From: Zooshikella ganghwensis DSM 15267 | GTDB taxonomy: Bacteria > Pseudomonadota > Gammaproteobacteria > Pseudomonadales > Zooshikellaceae | Assembly: GCF_000428585.1 (NCBI RefSeq) | Contig: NZ_AUAF01000017.1 | Coordinates: forward strand, 1 to 62,792 | Reading direction: 5' to 3' | Length of the DNA: 62,792 bases | Shown here: positions 1-9,599 of the stretch, piece after piece | How the letters are laid out: each line of letters opens with the position of its first letter | How positions within the stretch are numbered: position 1 is the first letter of the stretch | Notes under the pieces: model-generated | The model's database searches: none | What the model saw: the letters and a program-made list of their open reading frames with translations, nothing else | What the model was told of the DNA's origin: nothing | Position numbers and translations under genes: made by a program

Positions 1-177
1 ACGCTTATAATTCGATGCCGGTAAGGTCGTACCATAAAACACTTGGGCTATACGTGTGAGATTGACTGAACGAACCTTTACCAGTGCTAGAATAAATTGG
101 GCTAGCAAGGTGACTCGGGCTTGATGCCAACCAAAAACCCCTTTAAGCTCTTTGGTGAGTGAATTGATCTCTTTCAT
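1..177 (-). mobile_element. IS4-family-like transposase, N-terminal fragment cut by window edge
   Basis: The reverse strand reads open from an ATG at 177 to base 1, giving 59 residues that begin MKEINSLTKELKGVFGWHQ and contain LVKVRSVNLTRIAQVF, a pattern typical of the N-terminal helical region of IS4-type DDE transposases. The catalytic DDE domain lies outside the window, so intactness cannot be judged. A second in-frame ATG at 195 would add six residues. I could not define the terminal inverted repeat, which should lie between 180 and 260. Family assignment rests on remembered sequence similarity of this short N-terminus only. Confidence 0.6.
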
Positions 178-259
178 TGTTTTACAATTCTTCATGGTTT
201 CGCAGCCTGAATTGTAATACCAATGAGGGATTAATTCACTTCTAACTAGTTGATTTTTC

Positions 260-784
260 TCATTTATTCAGCTTTTTGTCCTGTACATAGACTGCATAGT
301 CATAAAAAGCATACAGTTGAGAGTAAAGTGGTGATGAAGCTTCAACTTCACTTGTTACTTCTTTAAATAACCTTACTGCTTGTTCTTGCTCTAAAAGACA
401 TTCAGCGTGTTCAAAAGGCATATAACAGAATATACGCATTAAGTACGGGAGCTGTTTGTGCTGCCCTTTCAGTAAAGCTTGTTTAGCATGATGTAGCGCT
501 GCTGCATCATATTTATAGGCACTGGCTGTTGATCGGTAAATATTCCTTGGAATCTGGTCTAACAAAATAATTAGCGCTAGCCGTCCTTCTGCGCTTTCCT
601 CCCAATGCTTGAGAGCGCCATTCTCAGCAGCAAAAACCCATGATTCAAATGTAATACGTAACTCACTATCATGATCAGCTGTCGCATTAAACCATTTGTT
701 ACGTATTTCGACAGACACATTACCTTCAGAGTCTAACTCTCCAAACCAGGCAGTAATTACTTTTTCAGGTTGCTTTTCTTCCAT
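260..784 (-). CDS. DUF924 family protein
   Basis: 174 residues, the normal length for DUF924 (a helical, TPR-like family of unknown function). The family hallmark is visible around residues 70-90: LIILLDQIPRNIYRSTASAY, matching the conserved LDQFPRN-x-R pattern, followed by the A-x-H-A-x-x-A segment and the MRIFCYMPFEHAECLLEQE block. A ribosome binding site GGAG lies 8 nt before the ATG. It stands alone: the neighbour downstream is a transposase fragment and the upstream gene is divergent. No biochemical function can be assigned. Confidence 0.9.
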   Translation of the reverse strand: MEEKQPEKVITAWFGELDSEGNVSVEIRNKWFNATADHDSELRITFESWVFAAENGALKHWEESAEGRLALIILLDQIPRNIYRSTASAYKYDAAALHHAKQALLKGQHKQLPYLMRIFCYMPFEHAECLLEQEQAVRLFKEVTSEVEASSPLYSQLYAFYDYAVYVQDKKLNK

Positions 785-925
785 ACTTGTTGCTCCAGGT
801 AGTAGTATATAGACGACTTGTTTGGTATTAATAAGCTCTATACAAGATTAACATCAATAATAGATATACAGAGTAAATCATATAATCGTTAGAGTGCTAT
901 AACGGACTATTAGGTGGTCAAGTTG

Positions 926-1900
926 ATGAGTACGACCAAAAAATCACCTGTTTTATATTGGATTTTTGGCTTGCTAGTACTGGCTGCAGTGCTAAGCGCC
1001 ATCTATTACACGTTCTACTATGCAAGTGCCCCTGTCTACTTTGCAATTGGCAATGGTCGCTTGGAAGCTAATGATGTTCACATTGCCAGCAAGCTTCCAG
1101 GACGCATAGAACAGGTTACCGTCAAGGAAGGTGATCAGGTTATAAAAAGCCAACTGGTTGTTAAAATGGACACTAAAACACTTGAGGCTCAACTTAAGCA
1201 AGCAGAGTCACAAGTATTAAAAGCCAAAGTCGAACGTCAACGGGCAATGGCTATTGTTGAAGAACGAAACAGCGAGTGTAAATACGCAAAAAAACAGCTA
1301 CAACGTACACAAGACTTAATCCAAAGAAATTTTGCCTCTGAAGATGATTTAGATACTGCACAATTGAAAGTGGAAACGACACAAGCTGCCTGTGCCGCAG
1401 CAGAAGCTATGGTTGAGGTAGCGGAGGCTTCAATACAGGCAGCCCAAGCATCTGTAGAACGCCTTAAGGCCGATTTAGAAGACAGTAGCATTACTTCACC
1501 CATATCAGGCAGAGTACTTTATCGCATTGCTGAGCCAGGCGAAATTGTGGCTAGTGGTAGTAAAATTTTAACTATAATTGATCTTTCAGATGTTTATATG
1601 ACCATCTTTTTAAGTGAGATGGATGCAGGTAAAATTTCTATGGGAAGTAGTGCACGGATTATTCTGGATGCTGTACCTGAGTTACCCATTCCTGCTGAAG
1701 TCAGTTTTATCTCTCCTCTTGCGCAATTTACACCTAAGGTTGTAGAAACCCGAGAAGAACGCAGTAAGTTACGTTTTAGAGTAAAAGTCAGTGTAAACAA
1801 CGCGTTTTTACAAGACCATATTGATTTAATTAAACCTGGCATGCCTGGTATGGCTTATATAAAGCTTAATCCTGAAGCAGAGTGGTCTGATATTCTTTAA
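926..1900 (+). CDS. yhiI: HlyD-family membrane fusion protein (YhiI-like) of an RbbA-type ABC exporter
   Basis: Periplasmic adaptor (membrane fusion protein) with one N-terminal membrane anchor (VLYWIFGLLVLAAVLSAIYY), a biotinyl/lipoyl-like half domain (GRIEQVTVKEGDQV), a long alpha-helical hairpin rich in Ala, Gln and Glu (about residues 75-180), the second lipoyl half (SPISGRVLYRIAEPGEIV) and a C-terminal beta domain. I chose ATG 926 because AGGTGG at 912-917 is 8 nt upstream; an in-frame GTG at 914 would add four residues. It precedes an rbbA-like and a yhhJ-like gene in the same order as E. coli yhiI-rbbA-yhhJ, so it should link that pump to an outer-membrane channel. The substrate is unknown. 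Confidence 0.88.
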   Translation: MSTTKKSPVLYWIFGLLVLAAVLSAIYYTFYYASAPVYFAIGNGRLEANDVHIASKLPGRIEQVTVKEGDQVIKSQLVVKMDTKTLEAQLKQAESQVLKAKVERQRAMAIVEERNSECKYAKKQLQRTQDLIQRNFASEDDLDTAQLKVETTQAACAAAEAMVEVAEASIQAAQASVERLKADLEDSSITSPISGRVLYRIAEPGEIVASGSKILTIIDLSDVYMTIFLSEMDAGKISMGSSARIILDAVPELPIPAEVSFISPLAQFTPKVVETREERSKLRFRVKVSVNNAFLQDHIDLIKPGMPGMAYIKLNPEAEWSDIL

Positions 1901-1926
1901 GCACAGCTGTATAAAGTGATCATTTA

Positions 1927-2056
1927 TATACCCACAACGAAGGATTTTAGAGGGACTAGCCAGCTCTGTTAAGGCTAGCGCATAGCAACCACAACTGTCT
2001 TAAAAGTGCTAGGACAATATGATTAGCGCGCATTAAATCGATTCGCGAAGGGTATA
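1927..2056. repeat. Dispersed TATACCC/GGGTATA element (copy D)
   Basis: 130 bp bounded by TATACCCACAACGAAGG at the left and GATTCGCGAAGGGTATA at the right. These ends match the ends of the 126-bp copies at 37345 and 46951, while the middle differs. It lies inside the predicted yhiI-rbbA operon, filling most of the 222-bp gap, which is unusual because these genes are normally tightly packed. Confidence 0.65.
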
Positions 2057-2122
2057 AATGTAATTTCTGTAATAAGTACGATTTAGCGCTGCTGTTTATC
2101 ACGATGCAATAAAGGCATTCTC

Positions 2123-4858
2123 ATGAATAGGCCAAGTGAAGTCGTAATTGTTGATCAAGTCACTCATTATTATAAGCAACAGATAGCCCTGTCCAATATT
2201 ACACTCAGCATTACTAAAGGAACCATCGCTGGCCTAATAGGACCTGATGGAGTTGGTAAGTCTACATTATTAGGTTTGATCGCTGGGGTAAAAAAGATAC
2301 AACATGGTGAAGTTCATTTATTTTCTCAGAACATCCAGCTAAGTGCTGTCAGAAATCAGTTGTGCCATCGTATAGCTTATATGCCGCAAGGGCTTGGTAA
2401 AAACCTTTATGCAACATTGTCAGTTTATGAAAACTTACGGTTTTTTAGCCAGCTTTTTGGTCAAAACCAACAGCAATGTAAACAACATATAGAAGAGTTG
2501 TTGTTAGCTACTGGTTTAGCACCCTTTGCCAAACGACCTGCAGGTAAATTATCTGGGGGCATGAAACAAAAACTTGGGCTTTGCTGTGCACTGATTCATG
2601 ACCCTGATTTACTTATTTTGGATGAACCCACGACAGGTGTTGATCCATTATCACGTATGCAATTCTGGGAGTTGATTACGCGTATAAAGTCACGCACCCC
2701 AGATATGACCATTTTGGTCGCTACTGCTTACATGGAAGAAGCAGAGCGCTATGACTGGCTTGCAGCTCTTTATGGAGGAAGACTTTTAGCCACAGGAAGC
2801 CCTAAAGCACTTTGTGAGCAAACACAAACAACAAGCCTTGATGAAGCTTTTAAGGCACTACAGCCTGAATGCACACCACAAGCTAATTTAATCATTCCGC
2901 CTTATCAGCAAAATAGTAAACCAGTTGCTATTGAGGCTACACAGTTAACAAAGCGCTTTGGTGATTTTACTGCAGTTGATCAGGTTAATTTCCAAATTTA
3001 CCAAGGTGAGATATTTGGTTTTTTAGGTTCCAATGGTTGTGGAAAAACCACTACGATGAAAATGCTAACGGGTTTATTACCTCCAACTGAAGGTAAAGCA
3101 ACATTATTTGGTGAACCTATGAATAGCAGAAGTCTTTCTCATCGTAAAAATATTGGCTTTATGTCGCAAAGCTTTTCACTTTACCAAGAACTTACAGTTA
3201 AACAAAATCTTTTATTACATGCTCGTCTGTTTCAGCTGCCAAGTACCGAAGCAAATCATCGAATTAATGAATTACTCTCTCGTATGTCATTAACAAATGT
3301 AGCTGATGAGCAAACTGCAGACTTACCGCTTGGTATTAAACAACGTTTGTCATTAGCTGTAGCTATTATTCATCGTCCTAAAATTCTGATTCTGGACGAA
3401 CCTACTTCAGGTGTAGACCCAATCGCCAGGGACCAGTTTTGGCAATTACTGGCGGAGCTATCCCGCAATGAGAACGTAACTATTTTTATTTCCACCCATT
3501 TTATGAATGAGGCTGAACGTTGTGACAGAATTTCGCTGATGCACGCCGGAAAAGTTTTAGCTGCAGGTACGGCTGAAGTGCTTATCAGTGAAAAGCAAGC
3601 GACGAATTTAGAAGCTGCATTTATTCGATACCTACAAGAAAGCAAGCAGACTGAAGAGCTTCAAAAAAACCAAGATTCAACAGTACAGCCGCCCCAAAAA
3701 GCCATTGCATCTCCAAAAAACCTCATTAAAACTCATTCACTATCCTGGCAACGTTTATGGGCTTATGCACAACGCGAAGCGATGGAAATACAGCGTGATC
3801 CCATACGGTTTTTATTTGCGTTATTGGGTCCTATCTTTTTGTTGATAGTTATGGGGTATGGCATTTCTATGGATGTGAAACATATGAAATACGCTGTACT
3901 CGATCGCGATCAAACCCAATATAGTCGCCACTACCTAGAAGCATTTGAAGGCTCTAAGTATTTTCAACAGCAGCTTGTGATAAGCAACGACCAACGAGCT
4001 GAACTTGTCCTTGTCAGGGGCGAAGTCGAGCTAGTCATTGAAGTTCCACCTCAATTCGGACGGCAAATGCTAAAAGGAGAATCTCCTGAAGTAGGAATAT
4101 GGATTGATGGGGCAATGCCTTTTCGGGCCGAAACTATTCGTGGTTATGTACAAGGTGTTCATCAAAACCATCTACAGCAGTTAGCCAAAACCAACGCTCA
4201 TACAACGCCTCAACAGTTAAAAATTGAACCGCGCTTTCGCTATAATCAGAGCATTGAAAGCATCTATGCTATTGTGCCTGGAGTTATGGCCACCCTACTA
4301 ACGTTTATCCCAGCCATGCTTATGGCTGTTGCCGTCGTGCGAGAAAAAGAGTTAGGTTCTATCACTAATTATTATGCAACCCCAACCACTCGCCTTGAGT
4401 TTTTATGGGGTAAGCAACTACCTTATATTGCATTGTCTATTATTAATTTCATGTCGCTTTTTCTTGTAACCTGGTTATTTTTTGGGGTTCCAATCAAAGG
4501 TAGCTTTTGGCTATTATTTGTTGGTTCTTGTTTGTATGTTATAGCCACCACTGCTTTGGGGTTACTGATTTCAACCTTCACCACAACTCAAGTAGCTGCT
4601 TTATTCGGTACTTTAATTATTACCATCATTCCATCTATTAATTTTTCTGGTTTAATTAGTCCTGTTGCATCTCTTTCTGGTGGGGCTTCAATTATGTCAA
4701 CCTATTTCCCTGCCGCTTATTACCTAGATATCACTGTAGGTATTTTTACAAAAGCTACTTCTTGGGCTGACCTCAAACTAAATTTTGCAGCAGTTATTGG
4801 CTTCTTTATCACCTTTACGCTACTTAGCGTACTCTTTTTACCTAAACAGGAACGGTAA
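2123..4858 (+). CDS. rbbA: RbbA-like double-ATPase ABC transporter fused to an ABC-2 permease
   Basis: 911 residues, as I recall E. coli RbbA (YhiH). Two ABC domains are followed by a membrane domain. Domain 1 has Walker A GPDGVGKST (about residues 40-48), signature LSGGMKQKL and Walker B LLILDEPTTGVDP. Domain 2 has GSNGCGKTT (about 302-310), a degenerate signature LPLGIKQRL and ILILDEPTSGVDP. Residues from about 560 on form an ABC-2 permease with a first helix, a large periplasmic loop and roughly five C-terminal helices. RbbA has been described in E. coli as a ribosome-associated ATPase, but its fusion to a permease and its flanking adaptor and permease genes argue for a membrane export role here. 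Stop is 1 nt before the next gene. Confidence 0.9.
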   Translation: MNRPSEVVIVDQVTHYYKQQIALSNITLSITKGTIAGLIGPDGVGKSTLLGLIAGVKKIQHGEVHLFSQNIQLSAVRNQLCHRIAYMPQGLGKNLYATLSVYENLRFFSQLFGQNQQQCKQHIEELLLATGLAPFAKRPAGKLSGGMKQKLGLCCALIHDPDLLILDEPTTGVDPLSRMQFWELITRIKSRTPDMTILVATAYMEEAERYDWLAALYGGRLLATGSPKALCEQTQTTSLDEAFKALQPECTPQANLIIPPYQQNSKPVAIEATQLTKRFGDFTAVDQVNFQIYQGEIFGFLGSNGCGKTTTMKMLTGLLPPTEGKATLFGEPMNSRSLSHRKNIGFMSQSFSLYQELTVKQNLLLHARLFQLPSTEANHRINELLSRMSLTNVADEQTADLPLGIKQRLSLAVAIIHRPKILILDEPTSGVDPIARDQFWQLLAELSRNENVTIFISTHFMNEAERCDRISLMHAGKVLAAGTAEVLISEKQATNLEAAFIRYLQESKQTEELQKNQDSTVQPPQKAIASPKNLIKTHSLSWQRLWAYAQREAMEIQRDPIRFLFALLGPIFLLIVMGYGISMDVKHMKYAVLDRDQTQYSRHYLEAFEGSKYFQQQLVISNDQRAELVLVRGEVELVIEVPPQFGRQMLKGESPEVGIWIDGAMPFRAETIRGYVQGVHQNHLQQLAKTNAHTTPQQLKIEPRFRYNQSIESIYAIVPGVMATLLTFIPAMLMAVAVVREKELGSITNYYATPTTRLEFLWGKQLPYIALSIINFMSLFLVTWLFFGVPIKGSFWLLFVGSCLYVIATTALGLLISTFTTTQVAALFGTLIITIIPSINFSGLISPVASLSGGASIMSTYFPAAYYLDITVGIFTKATSWADLKLNFAAVIGFFITFTLLSVLFLPKQER

Positions 4859-4859
4859 T

Positions 4860-5984
4860 ATGAAGTTTCTGCAATCTGTTTTTTGGCTGGGTTTAAAGGA
4901 AATAGCCAGCCTACGTCAAGATAAAGTCATGCTTTTTCTGATGACATTTGCATTTACTGTTTTTATTTATGTCCCTGCAAAAGAGACTGGTTTGGAAATG
5001 CGAAATGCAGCTGTTGCAGTTGTAGATGAAGATAATTCACCATTATCACGTCAAATAATTTCTTCACTTCTCCCTCCTTACTTTCAAAACCCACATTTCA
5101 TTACGTTTAATGATATTGATAAAACGATGAATCAAGGTATTTATACCTTTGTTTTGCTCATTCCAAGCAAATTTTCACAAAAGCTAGCCCATGGGCTTGA
5201 AGAAAGTGTACAAGTTTATATTGATGCAACCGCTATGAGTCAGGCTGTTATTGGTTTAGATTATATTCAAAATATAATAACCAACGAAGTTACGCAGTTC
5301 TTTAATCAAGAAGATTCAGAAAATCCTCTTATTAACTTAAATATTAGAATTAGATTCAATGAAAACCTATACAGCAGCTGGTTCATGGCAGTAAATCAGT
5401 ATATTAATGTTATTGGTATGCTTGCTATAGTTCTGACAGGTGCAGCTTTAATTAGAGAACGAGAGCATGGAACAATTGAACATTTATTAGTAATGCCTTT
5501 AACACCTGCAGAAATAATGCTCGCTAAAATTTGGTCGAATGGGCTAGTCATAGTTTTGGCATCATTACTTTCTTTAAAGCTAGTTATTGGCGAGGCATTA
5601 GCAATTCCTGTTCGAGGAGAAATAGGATTATTTATTATTGGCACATGCAGTTACTTATTTGCAGTAACTTCACTTGGTATCTTCTTAGGTACAGTAGCTA
5701 ATTCAATGCCACAGCTTGGACTACTTTTTCTGCCTATAGTCGTAGTGATGAATGTTTTATCAGGAGGAATAACGCCTTTAGACAACATGCCACCTGCCAT
5801 TCAGTACCTTATGAAAATATTTCCATCTACTCACTTTGTTGAATTCAGTAGTGCCGTACTATTTCGTCAAGCAGACGTAGCGATTGTTTGGCAGCCCTTA
5901 CTTACTATTATTGCTATTGGAATAGTTTTCTTTTCAGTATCACTACAACGACTTAGAAAAACAGTTGGCAAAAATTTATCGTAA
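4860..5984 (+). CDS. yhhJ: ABC-2 type permease (YhhJ-like)
   Basis: 374 residues from ATG 4860, which has AGGAA 7 nt upstream and lies 1 nt after the rbbA stop, so translation is probably coupled. One N-terminal membrane helix (VMLFLMTFAFTVFIYVP) is followed by a roughly 160-residue periplasmic domain and about five helices, including IREREHGTIEHLLVMPLTPAEIMLAKI, the conserved ABC-2 motif region. It should pair with the membrane half of the RbbA-like protein to form the export channel. A longer reading from 4785 overlaps rbbA and has no ribosome binding site, so I reject it. A TATACCC motif follows the stop codon directly. Confidence 0.9.
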   Translation: MKFLQSVFWLGLKEIASLRQDKVMLFLMTFAFTVFIYVPAKETGLEMRNAAVAVVDEDNSPLSRQIISSLLPPYFQNPHFITFNDIDKTMNQGIYTFVLLIPSKFSQKLAHGLEESVQVYIDATAMSQAVIGLDYIQNIITNEVTQFFNQEDSENPLINLNIRIRFNENLYSSWFMAVNQYINVIGMLAIVLTGAALIREREHGTIEHLLVMPLTPAEIMLAKIWSNGLVIVLASLLSLKLVIGEALAIPVRGEIGLFIIGTCSYLFAVTSLGIFLGTVANSMPQLGLLFLPIVVVMNVLSGGITPLDNMPPAIQYLMKIFPSTHFVEFSSAVLFRQADVAIVWQPLLTIIAIGIVFFSVSLQRLRKTVGKNLS

Positions 5985-6180
5985 ATATACCCTTTATCAG
6001 CCTACTTTTATTACCAATACATAATATACGAACAAATTAGTCTTTTACTGAAAGTAAATTGCAATTTATTTGGCAGCAAGTCCATACATAAGAATCATAT
6101 TTATTTAAAGAAACATTAACATTTAGCTGCTACTTTCCTTTTCGGTCACCAAGCAAAATGACAATAATAAAGGAAAAAGT

Positions 6181-7971
6181 ATGTCAGCCCTAAACCGTCG
6201 AAAGTTTATAGGCCTAATGAGTGCTGGATTAGCTTCACCTTATATAATTAGTTCCACTCAAGCAAAAACCTTACAGCCAAACTTAGTTTCTAATAACAAT
6301 GATTATCCACTGCCAGATAATAGTTTAATAAATATTGATAGCGCAAATGAAATATTTCCTCAGTCAGTTGCCTCGGGTGACCCAACGGATAGTGGGGTCA
6401 TTCTTTGGACAAGGGTTAATCCTGTAAAGTATAGTGAATATGAGCCTTTAATTTTTCAAGTTTGCCTAGACAATCGTTGCGAGTCACTCTATTTGCAAGG
6501 TGAAGTCCACCCTGAACAATTAAGTTCTTTATTAGATTATACTGTAAAAATTGATTTAGATGGCCAGCTTGAACCAAATCGAACGTACTACTATCGTTTT
6601 ATTTATAAAAATACGTCAAGTAAAATTGGGCGCTGTAGAACAACGTCTTCAAACCATAGCACCCTAAAAAGTCTTAAAATAGCAGTTTTAACTTGCCAGG
6701 ATTTTACCAATGGTTACTATGGTGTTTATGACTTTATTGCAAAGGATAGTTCAATTGATTTTGTTGTACACCTAGGTGACTTTGTTTATGAAAGTACAGG
6801 CGATAAAAGTTTTCAAGCAAATAAATACGATGATAGAAAAATAAAGTTACCTAGTGAGTCTGGCTATGCGTCTAATTTAGATGATTATCGACATATTTAT
6901 CGTAGATATAGGCAAGATGAATATCTTACCACCTGCTTAGAAAGCCACACTTGGATAATGACTACAGATGACCATGAAACCGCTAATGATTGTTATTGGG
7001 ATTATGCCCGAGATACACTAGGTGCACCAGACCACCCATATACCAAAGACAGTGAGTTTGGTAATAATGAGGATTTATTACGGTCACTCAAGCTGTCAGC
7101 ACAACAAGCCTGGTTTGAATATACCCCGACACGCGCTGCTTTGACTTATGATAAAACACATCCTCACCAGTTTTTACGTATTTATCGTCATTTTACATTC
7201 GGGGACTTAGTCACTATAAACATGCTGGATACACGCACCTATCGAACAGCCCCACCGTGTGGTGATCGTCGTGTATTTGAACGCTACTTTCCAATTGGCT
7301 GCACAGATCAATATGATGCTGAAAACTCTATGTTGGGGTATCAACAAAAAGAATGGCTATTTAATAATTTGAGCAGTTCTAAAACAGTGTGGAATGTTTT
7401 GGGTAACCAGACTTATATGGGACGACTGGCAGCAACACTGCTTGGGCAGGAGCTAGCTTTACTTACAGTTGATTCATGGGATGGTTTTCAATATGAGCGC
7501 CGGCAATTAGCAGAGTTTATTCGAAATTATAATGTTGATAATTTCGTTGTACTCACAGGAGACTTACACTGTAATATATCTTCATATTTAAAAGTTGATT
7601 ATGAAAAATCGCTCAATACAGGATTAGATAATAATCTCGTAGGTGTTGAGTTCATGACACCATCTGTCACATCGACAACATTTTTAGATGGTATAGAGCA
7701 ACATCTTAAGTATAAAGTTAAAAAACCAGAATTACTTCGTTTATTTAGCGAAGGTGCAGTACGTATCAATAATCCACATATTAAAACTTTCAATGCGAAT
7801 GATCATGGTTATGCGACATTAGAGTTTTTCCATGATCATTGTGAGTGGGTTGTATATGGTGTTAGCAAGGAGACCTCTGGACATGGTTTAACTAAACGCC
7901 CTATTTCACATGTGCATAAATATACTGAGCTACCTTGGCTATTCAAAAAATCCACTCGGAATATCAACTAA
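6181..7971 (+). CDS. phoD: Tat-exported PhoD-like alkaline phosphatase/phosphodiesterase
   Basis: 596 residues. The N-terminus MSALNRRKFIGLMSAG has a twin-arginine motif, then a hydrophobic stretch, so the protein is probably exported folded to the periplasm. The PhoD N-terminal domain is recognised by SGDPTDSGVILWTRVNP (about residues 65-81). The metallophosphatase core shows HLGDFVYE (about 197), TTDDHE (about 261) and LTGDLHCN (about 459), the metal-ligand blocks of the PhoD family (Fe/Ca dependent phosphodiester and phosphomonoester cleavage). AAGGA precedes the ATG. I see no convincing Pho box in the 196-bp leader. Monocistronic, ending at a strong hairpin shared with trpS. Confidence 0.88.
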   Translation: MSALNRRKFIGLMSAGLASPYIISSTQAKTLQPNLVSNNNDYPLPDNSLINIDSANEIFPQSVASGDPTDSGVILWTRVNPVKYSEYEPLIFQVCLDNRCESLYLQGEVHPEQLSSLLDYTVKIDLDGQLEPNRTYYYRFIYKNTSSKIGRCRTTSSNHSTLKSLKIAVLTCQDFTNGYYGVYDFIAKDSSIDFVVHLGDFVYESTGDKSFQANKYDDRKIKLPSESGYASNLDDYRHIYRRYRQDEYLTTCLESHTWIMTTDDHETANDCYWDYARDTLGAPDHPYTKDSEFGNNEDLLRSLKLSAQQAWFEYTPTRAALTYDKTHPHQFLRIYRHFTFGDLVTINMLDTRTYRTAPPCGDRRVFERYFPIGCTDQYDAENSMLGYQQKEWLFNNLSSSKTVWNVLGNQTYMGRLAATLLGQELALLTVDSWDGFQYERRQLAEFIRNYNVDNFVVLTGDLHCNISSYLKVDYEKSLNTGLDNNLVGVEFMTPSVTSTTFLDGIEQHLKYKVKKPELLRLFSEGAVRINNPHIKTFNANDHGYATLEFFHDHCEWVVYGVSKETSGHGLTKRPISHVHKYTELPWLFKKSTRNIN

Positions 7972-7991
7972 TTTAGCTTTTGTTTAACCAT

Positions 7992-8019
7992 AAAAAAGGC
8001 TGCCAGTAGCAGCCTTTTT
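7992..8019. terminator. Bidirectional intrinsic terminator between phoD and trpS
   Basis: Stem AAGGCTGC (7996-8003) pairs with GCAGCCTT (8009-8016) over a 5-nt loop, flanked by an A-run on the left and a T-run on the right. It can end both converging transcripts. Confidence 0.9.
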
Positions 8020-8041
8020 AATTTAACTATCAATCAGACTT

Positions 8042-9052
8042 TTATTCTATGGGTCTAATACCAATACCATGACGAATTTTTTGTAAAAACGGCTTCGCTT
8101 CAGCTCGCGCTTTTTCTGCACCAGCTTTTAGTATTGTTTCTACATACTGAGGGTCTTCCATAAGTGCATCATAGAGCTCTCTTGGCCCTTGTAATTGTTC
8201 ATTGAGGTATTCAAATAACGTTTGTTTTAACTCACCCCATCCAGCACCGTTATAATACTGCTGGCGCTTTTCTTCAATTTCACTGGGTGCCGCAAATGCA
8301 GAAAAAATCTGAAACAGTGTACAGGTGTCTGGGTCTTTTGGTTCACCTGGCTCAAGACAGTTCGTTTTAATTTTCATTATGAGCTTACGCAACTTTTTCT
8401 CTGGAGCGAAAAGAGGAATCACATTATCGTAACTTTTACTCATTTTTCGTCCATCCAACCCATTTAAGACGGCCGTATTTTCATCGACAACGGCCTCAGG
8501 CAAGGCAAACTTCACCTTATAATGATGGTTCATACGTGCGGCAATATCCCGTGCCATTTCCAAATGCTGAATCTGGTCTCTACCAACAGGTACTTTGTGC
8601 GCATTGAACATCAAAATATCCGCCGCCATCAATACAGGATAAGAGAATAACCCCATTGTGATTCCTTTATCAGGATCAGCTTCTTCATCATCGATGTTTT
8701 GTTGAACAGCGGCTTTATAGGCATGCGCTCTGTTCATCAGACCCTTTGCTGTCATGCAGTTCAAGATCCAGCACAACTCAGTGATTTCTGGGATATCAGA
8801 CTGCCGGTAAAAAGTAACACGATCAACATCAAGACCCAGTGCCAGCCAAGTAGCTGCAATTTCACGAGTAGACTGATGAACTCTGATGGGATCTCGGGTT
8901 TTAATAATCGAGTGATAGTCCGCTAAGAAGAAAAATGACTCTACATTTTCTTTACGGCTATCTTCTATTGCAGGACGAATCGCTCCCACATAATTACCCA
9001 AATGTGGTGTCCCTGAGGTCGTAATACCAGTTAAAACACGGGTCTTTTTCAT
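8042..9052 (-). CDS. trpS: Tryptophanyl-tRNA synthetase
   Basis: 336 residues, the usual size of bacterial TrpRS, a cytoplasmic class I synthetase charging tRNA-Trp. The HIGH-type motif is [11 protein letters not shown] (about residues 15-25) and KMSKS is at about 203-207 in [10 protein letters not shown]. The block [18 protein letters not shown], also typical, is intact. It is a single gene whose 3' end faces phoD. No T-box or other tryptophan-sensing leader is visible upstream. Confidence 0.97.
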   Translation of the reverse strand: MKKTRVLTGITTSGTPHLGNYVGAIRPAIEDSRKENVESFFFLADYHSIIKTRDPIRVHQSTREIAATWLALGLDVDRVTFYRQSDIPEITELCWILNCMTAKGLMNRAHAYKAAVQQNIDDEEADPDKGITMGLFSYPVLMAADILMFNAHKVPVGRDQIQHLEMARDIAARMNHHYKVKFALPEAVVDENTAVLNGLDGRKMSKSYDNVIPLFAPEKKLRKLIMKIKTNCLEPGEPKDPDTCTLFQIFSAFAAPSEIEEKRQQYYNGAGWGELKQTLFEYLNEQLQGPRELYDALMEDPQYVETILKAGAEKARAEAKPFLQKIRHGIGIRPIE

Positions 9053-9145
9053 AACATATTCTTTTTGCTGAAACCTGCTGGAAATAATTCTTTTTATTCA
9101 GGTGGGAAATTATACCTAAACTAGAAAAGATATATGAGGTCTACA

Positions 9146-9211
9146 ATGAAAACTCGTAGATTTCTTAGAAGTGTAAATGGCCTCAAGGCCACCAAAAGAA
9201 AGGGATTTTAA
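9146..9211 (+). CDS. Possible 21-residue basic peptide
   Basis: ATG 9146 to TAA 9211, preceded by GAGGT 5 nt upstream; an in-frame ATG at 9134 also exists. The peptide begins MKTRRFLRSVNG and has about eight Arg/Lys residues in 21. It sits 130 nt before an orphan intrinsic terminator. Length is too short for statistical support, and it might equally be an untranslated small RNA. Its first dozen codons contain the self-complementary TGGCCTCAAGGCCA. Confidence 0.2.
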   Translation: MKTRRFLRSVNGLKATKRKGF

Positions 9212-9342
9212 TCATTATTTACGTACGATAGGTAGTTTCCACAAACAATTGGGTACATGTACGAATTTGTTGTTTGACTTGATTATCTATACTTATACCC
9301 AGTTAAGTTACTCGCTTGACTCCTAATTGGTACACTTTCATT

Positions 9343-9380
9343 GCCCTGATCCCCTCCAAATCGGTCAGGGCTGTTTTTTT
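9343..9380 (+). terminator. Orphan intrinsic terminator (small RNA candidate 3' end)
   Basis: Nine-pair stem GCCCTGATC (9343-9351) with GGTCAGGGC (9363-9371, including a G-U pair) followed by TGTTTTTTTA. The T-run exists only on the plus strand, where no normal gene lies upstream, so a short transcript starting somewhere in 9100-9300 is likely. Confidence 0.75.
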
Positions 9381-9599
9381 ATATTCGCGAACTATAACTA
9401 CAATTCCCTGGCAGGTCTAGTCTTTTTTCTTCCTCTCGCCAATCTAACCAACCAGTCCAGTTTCTAACTAATTGTAAATTAACACTATTTTCTAAAAATT
9501 ATCAGTAAATTAGTTAAAGCTTATCAGAAATATTCTTTAACTTAATAAAGTGATCAACTTCACTAAACATTGAAGCTGATCAGTATCAGTTTCTCAGAC

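Larger units (their letters stand above)
9053..9599. other. 547-bp intergenic region with an orphan plus-strand transcription unit candidate
   Basis: Between the divergent starts/ends of trpS and the lipoprotein gene (both minus strand) there is a plus-strand terminator at 9343-9380 with no annotated gene ahead of it. The only plus-strand reading frame with a ribosome binding site is a 21-codon one at 9146. An imperfect hairpin around 9552-9580 (GATCAACTTCA with TGAAGCTGATC) may end the lipoprotein transcript on the minus strand. Confidence 0.5.

Noticed and set aside
2123-4858. Possible erroneous fusion of two ABC ATPases and a permease
   Set aside because: Length and domain order equal the known RbbA architecture, so this is natural.
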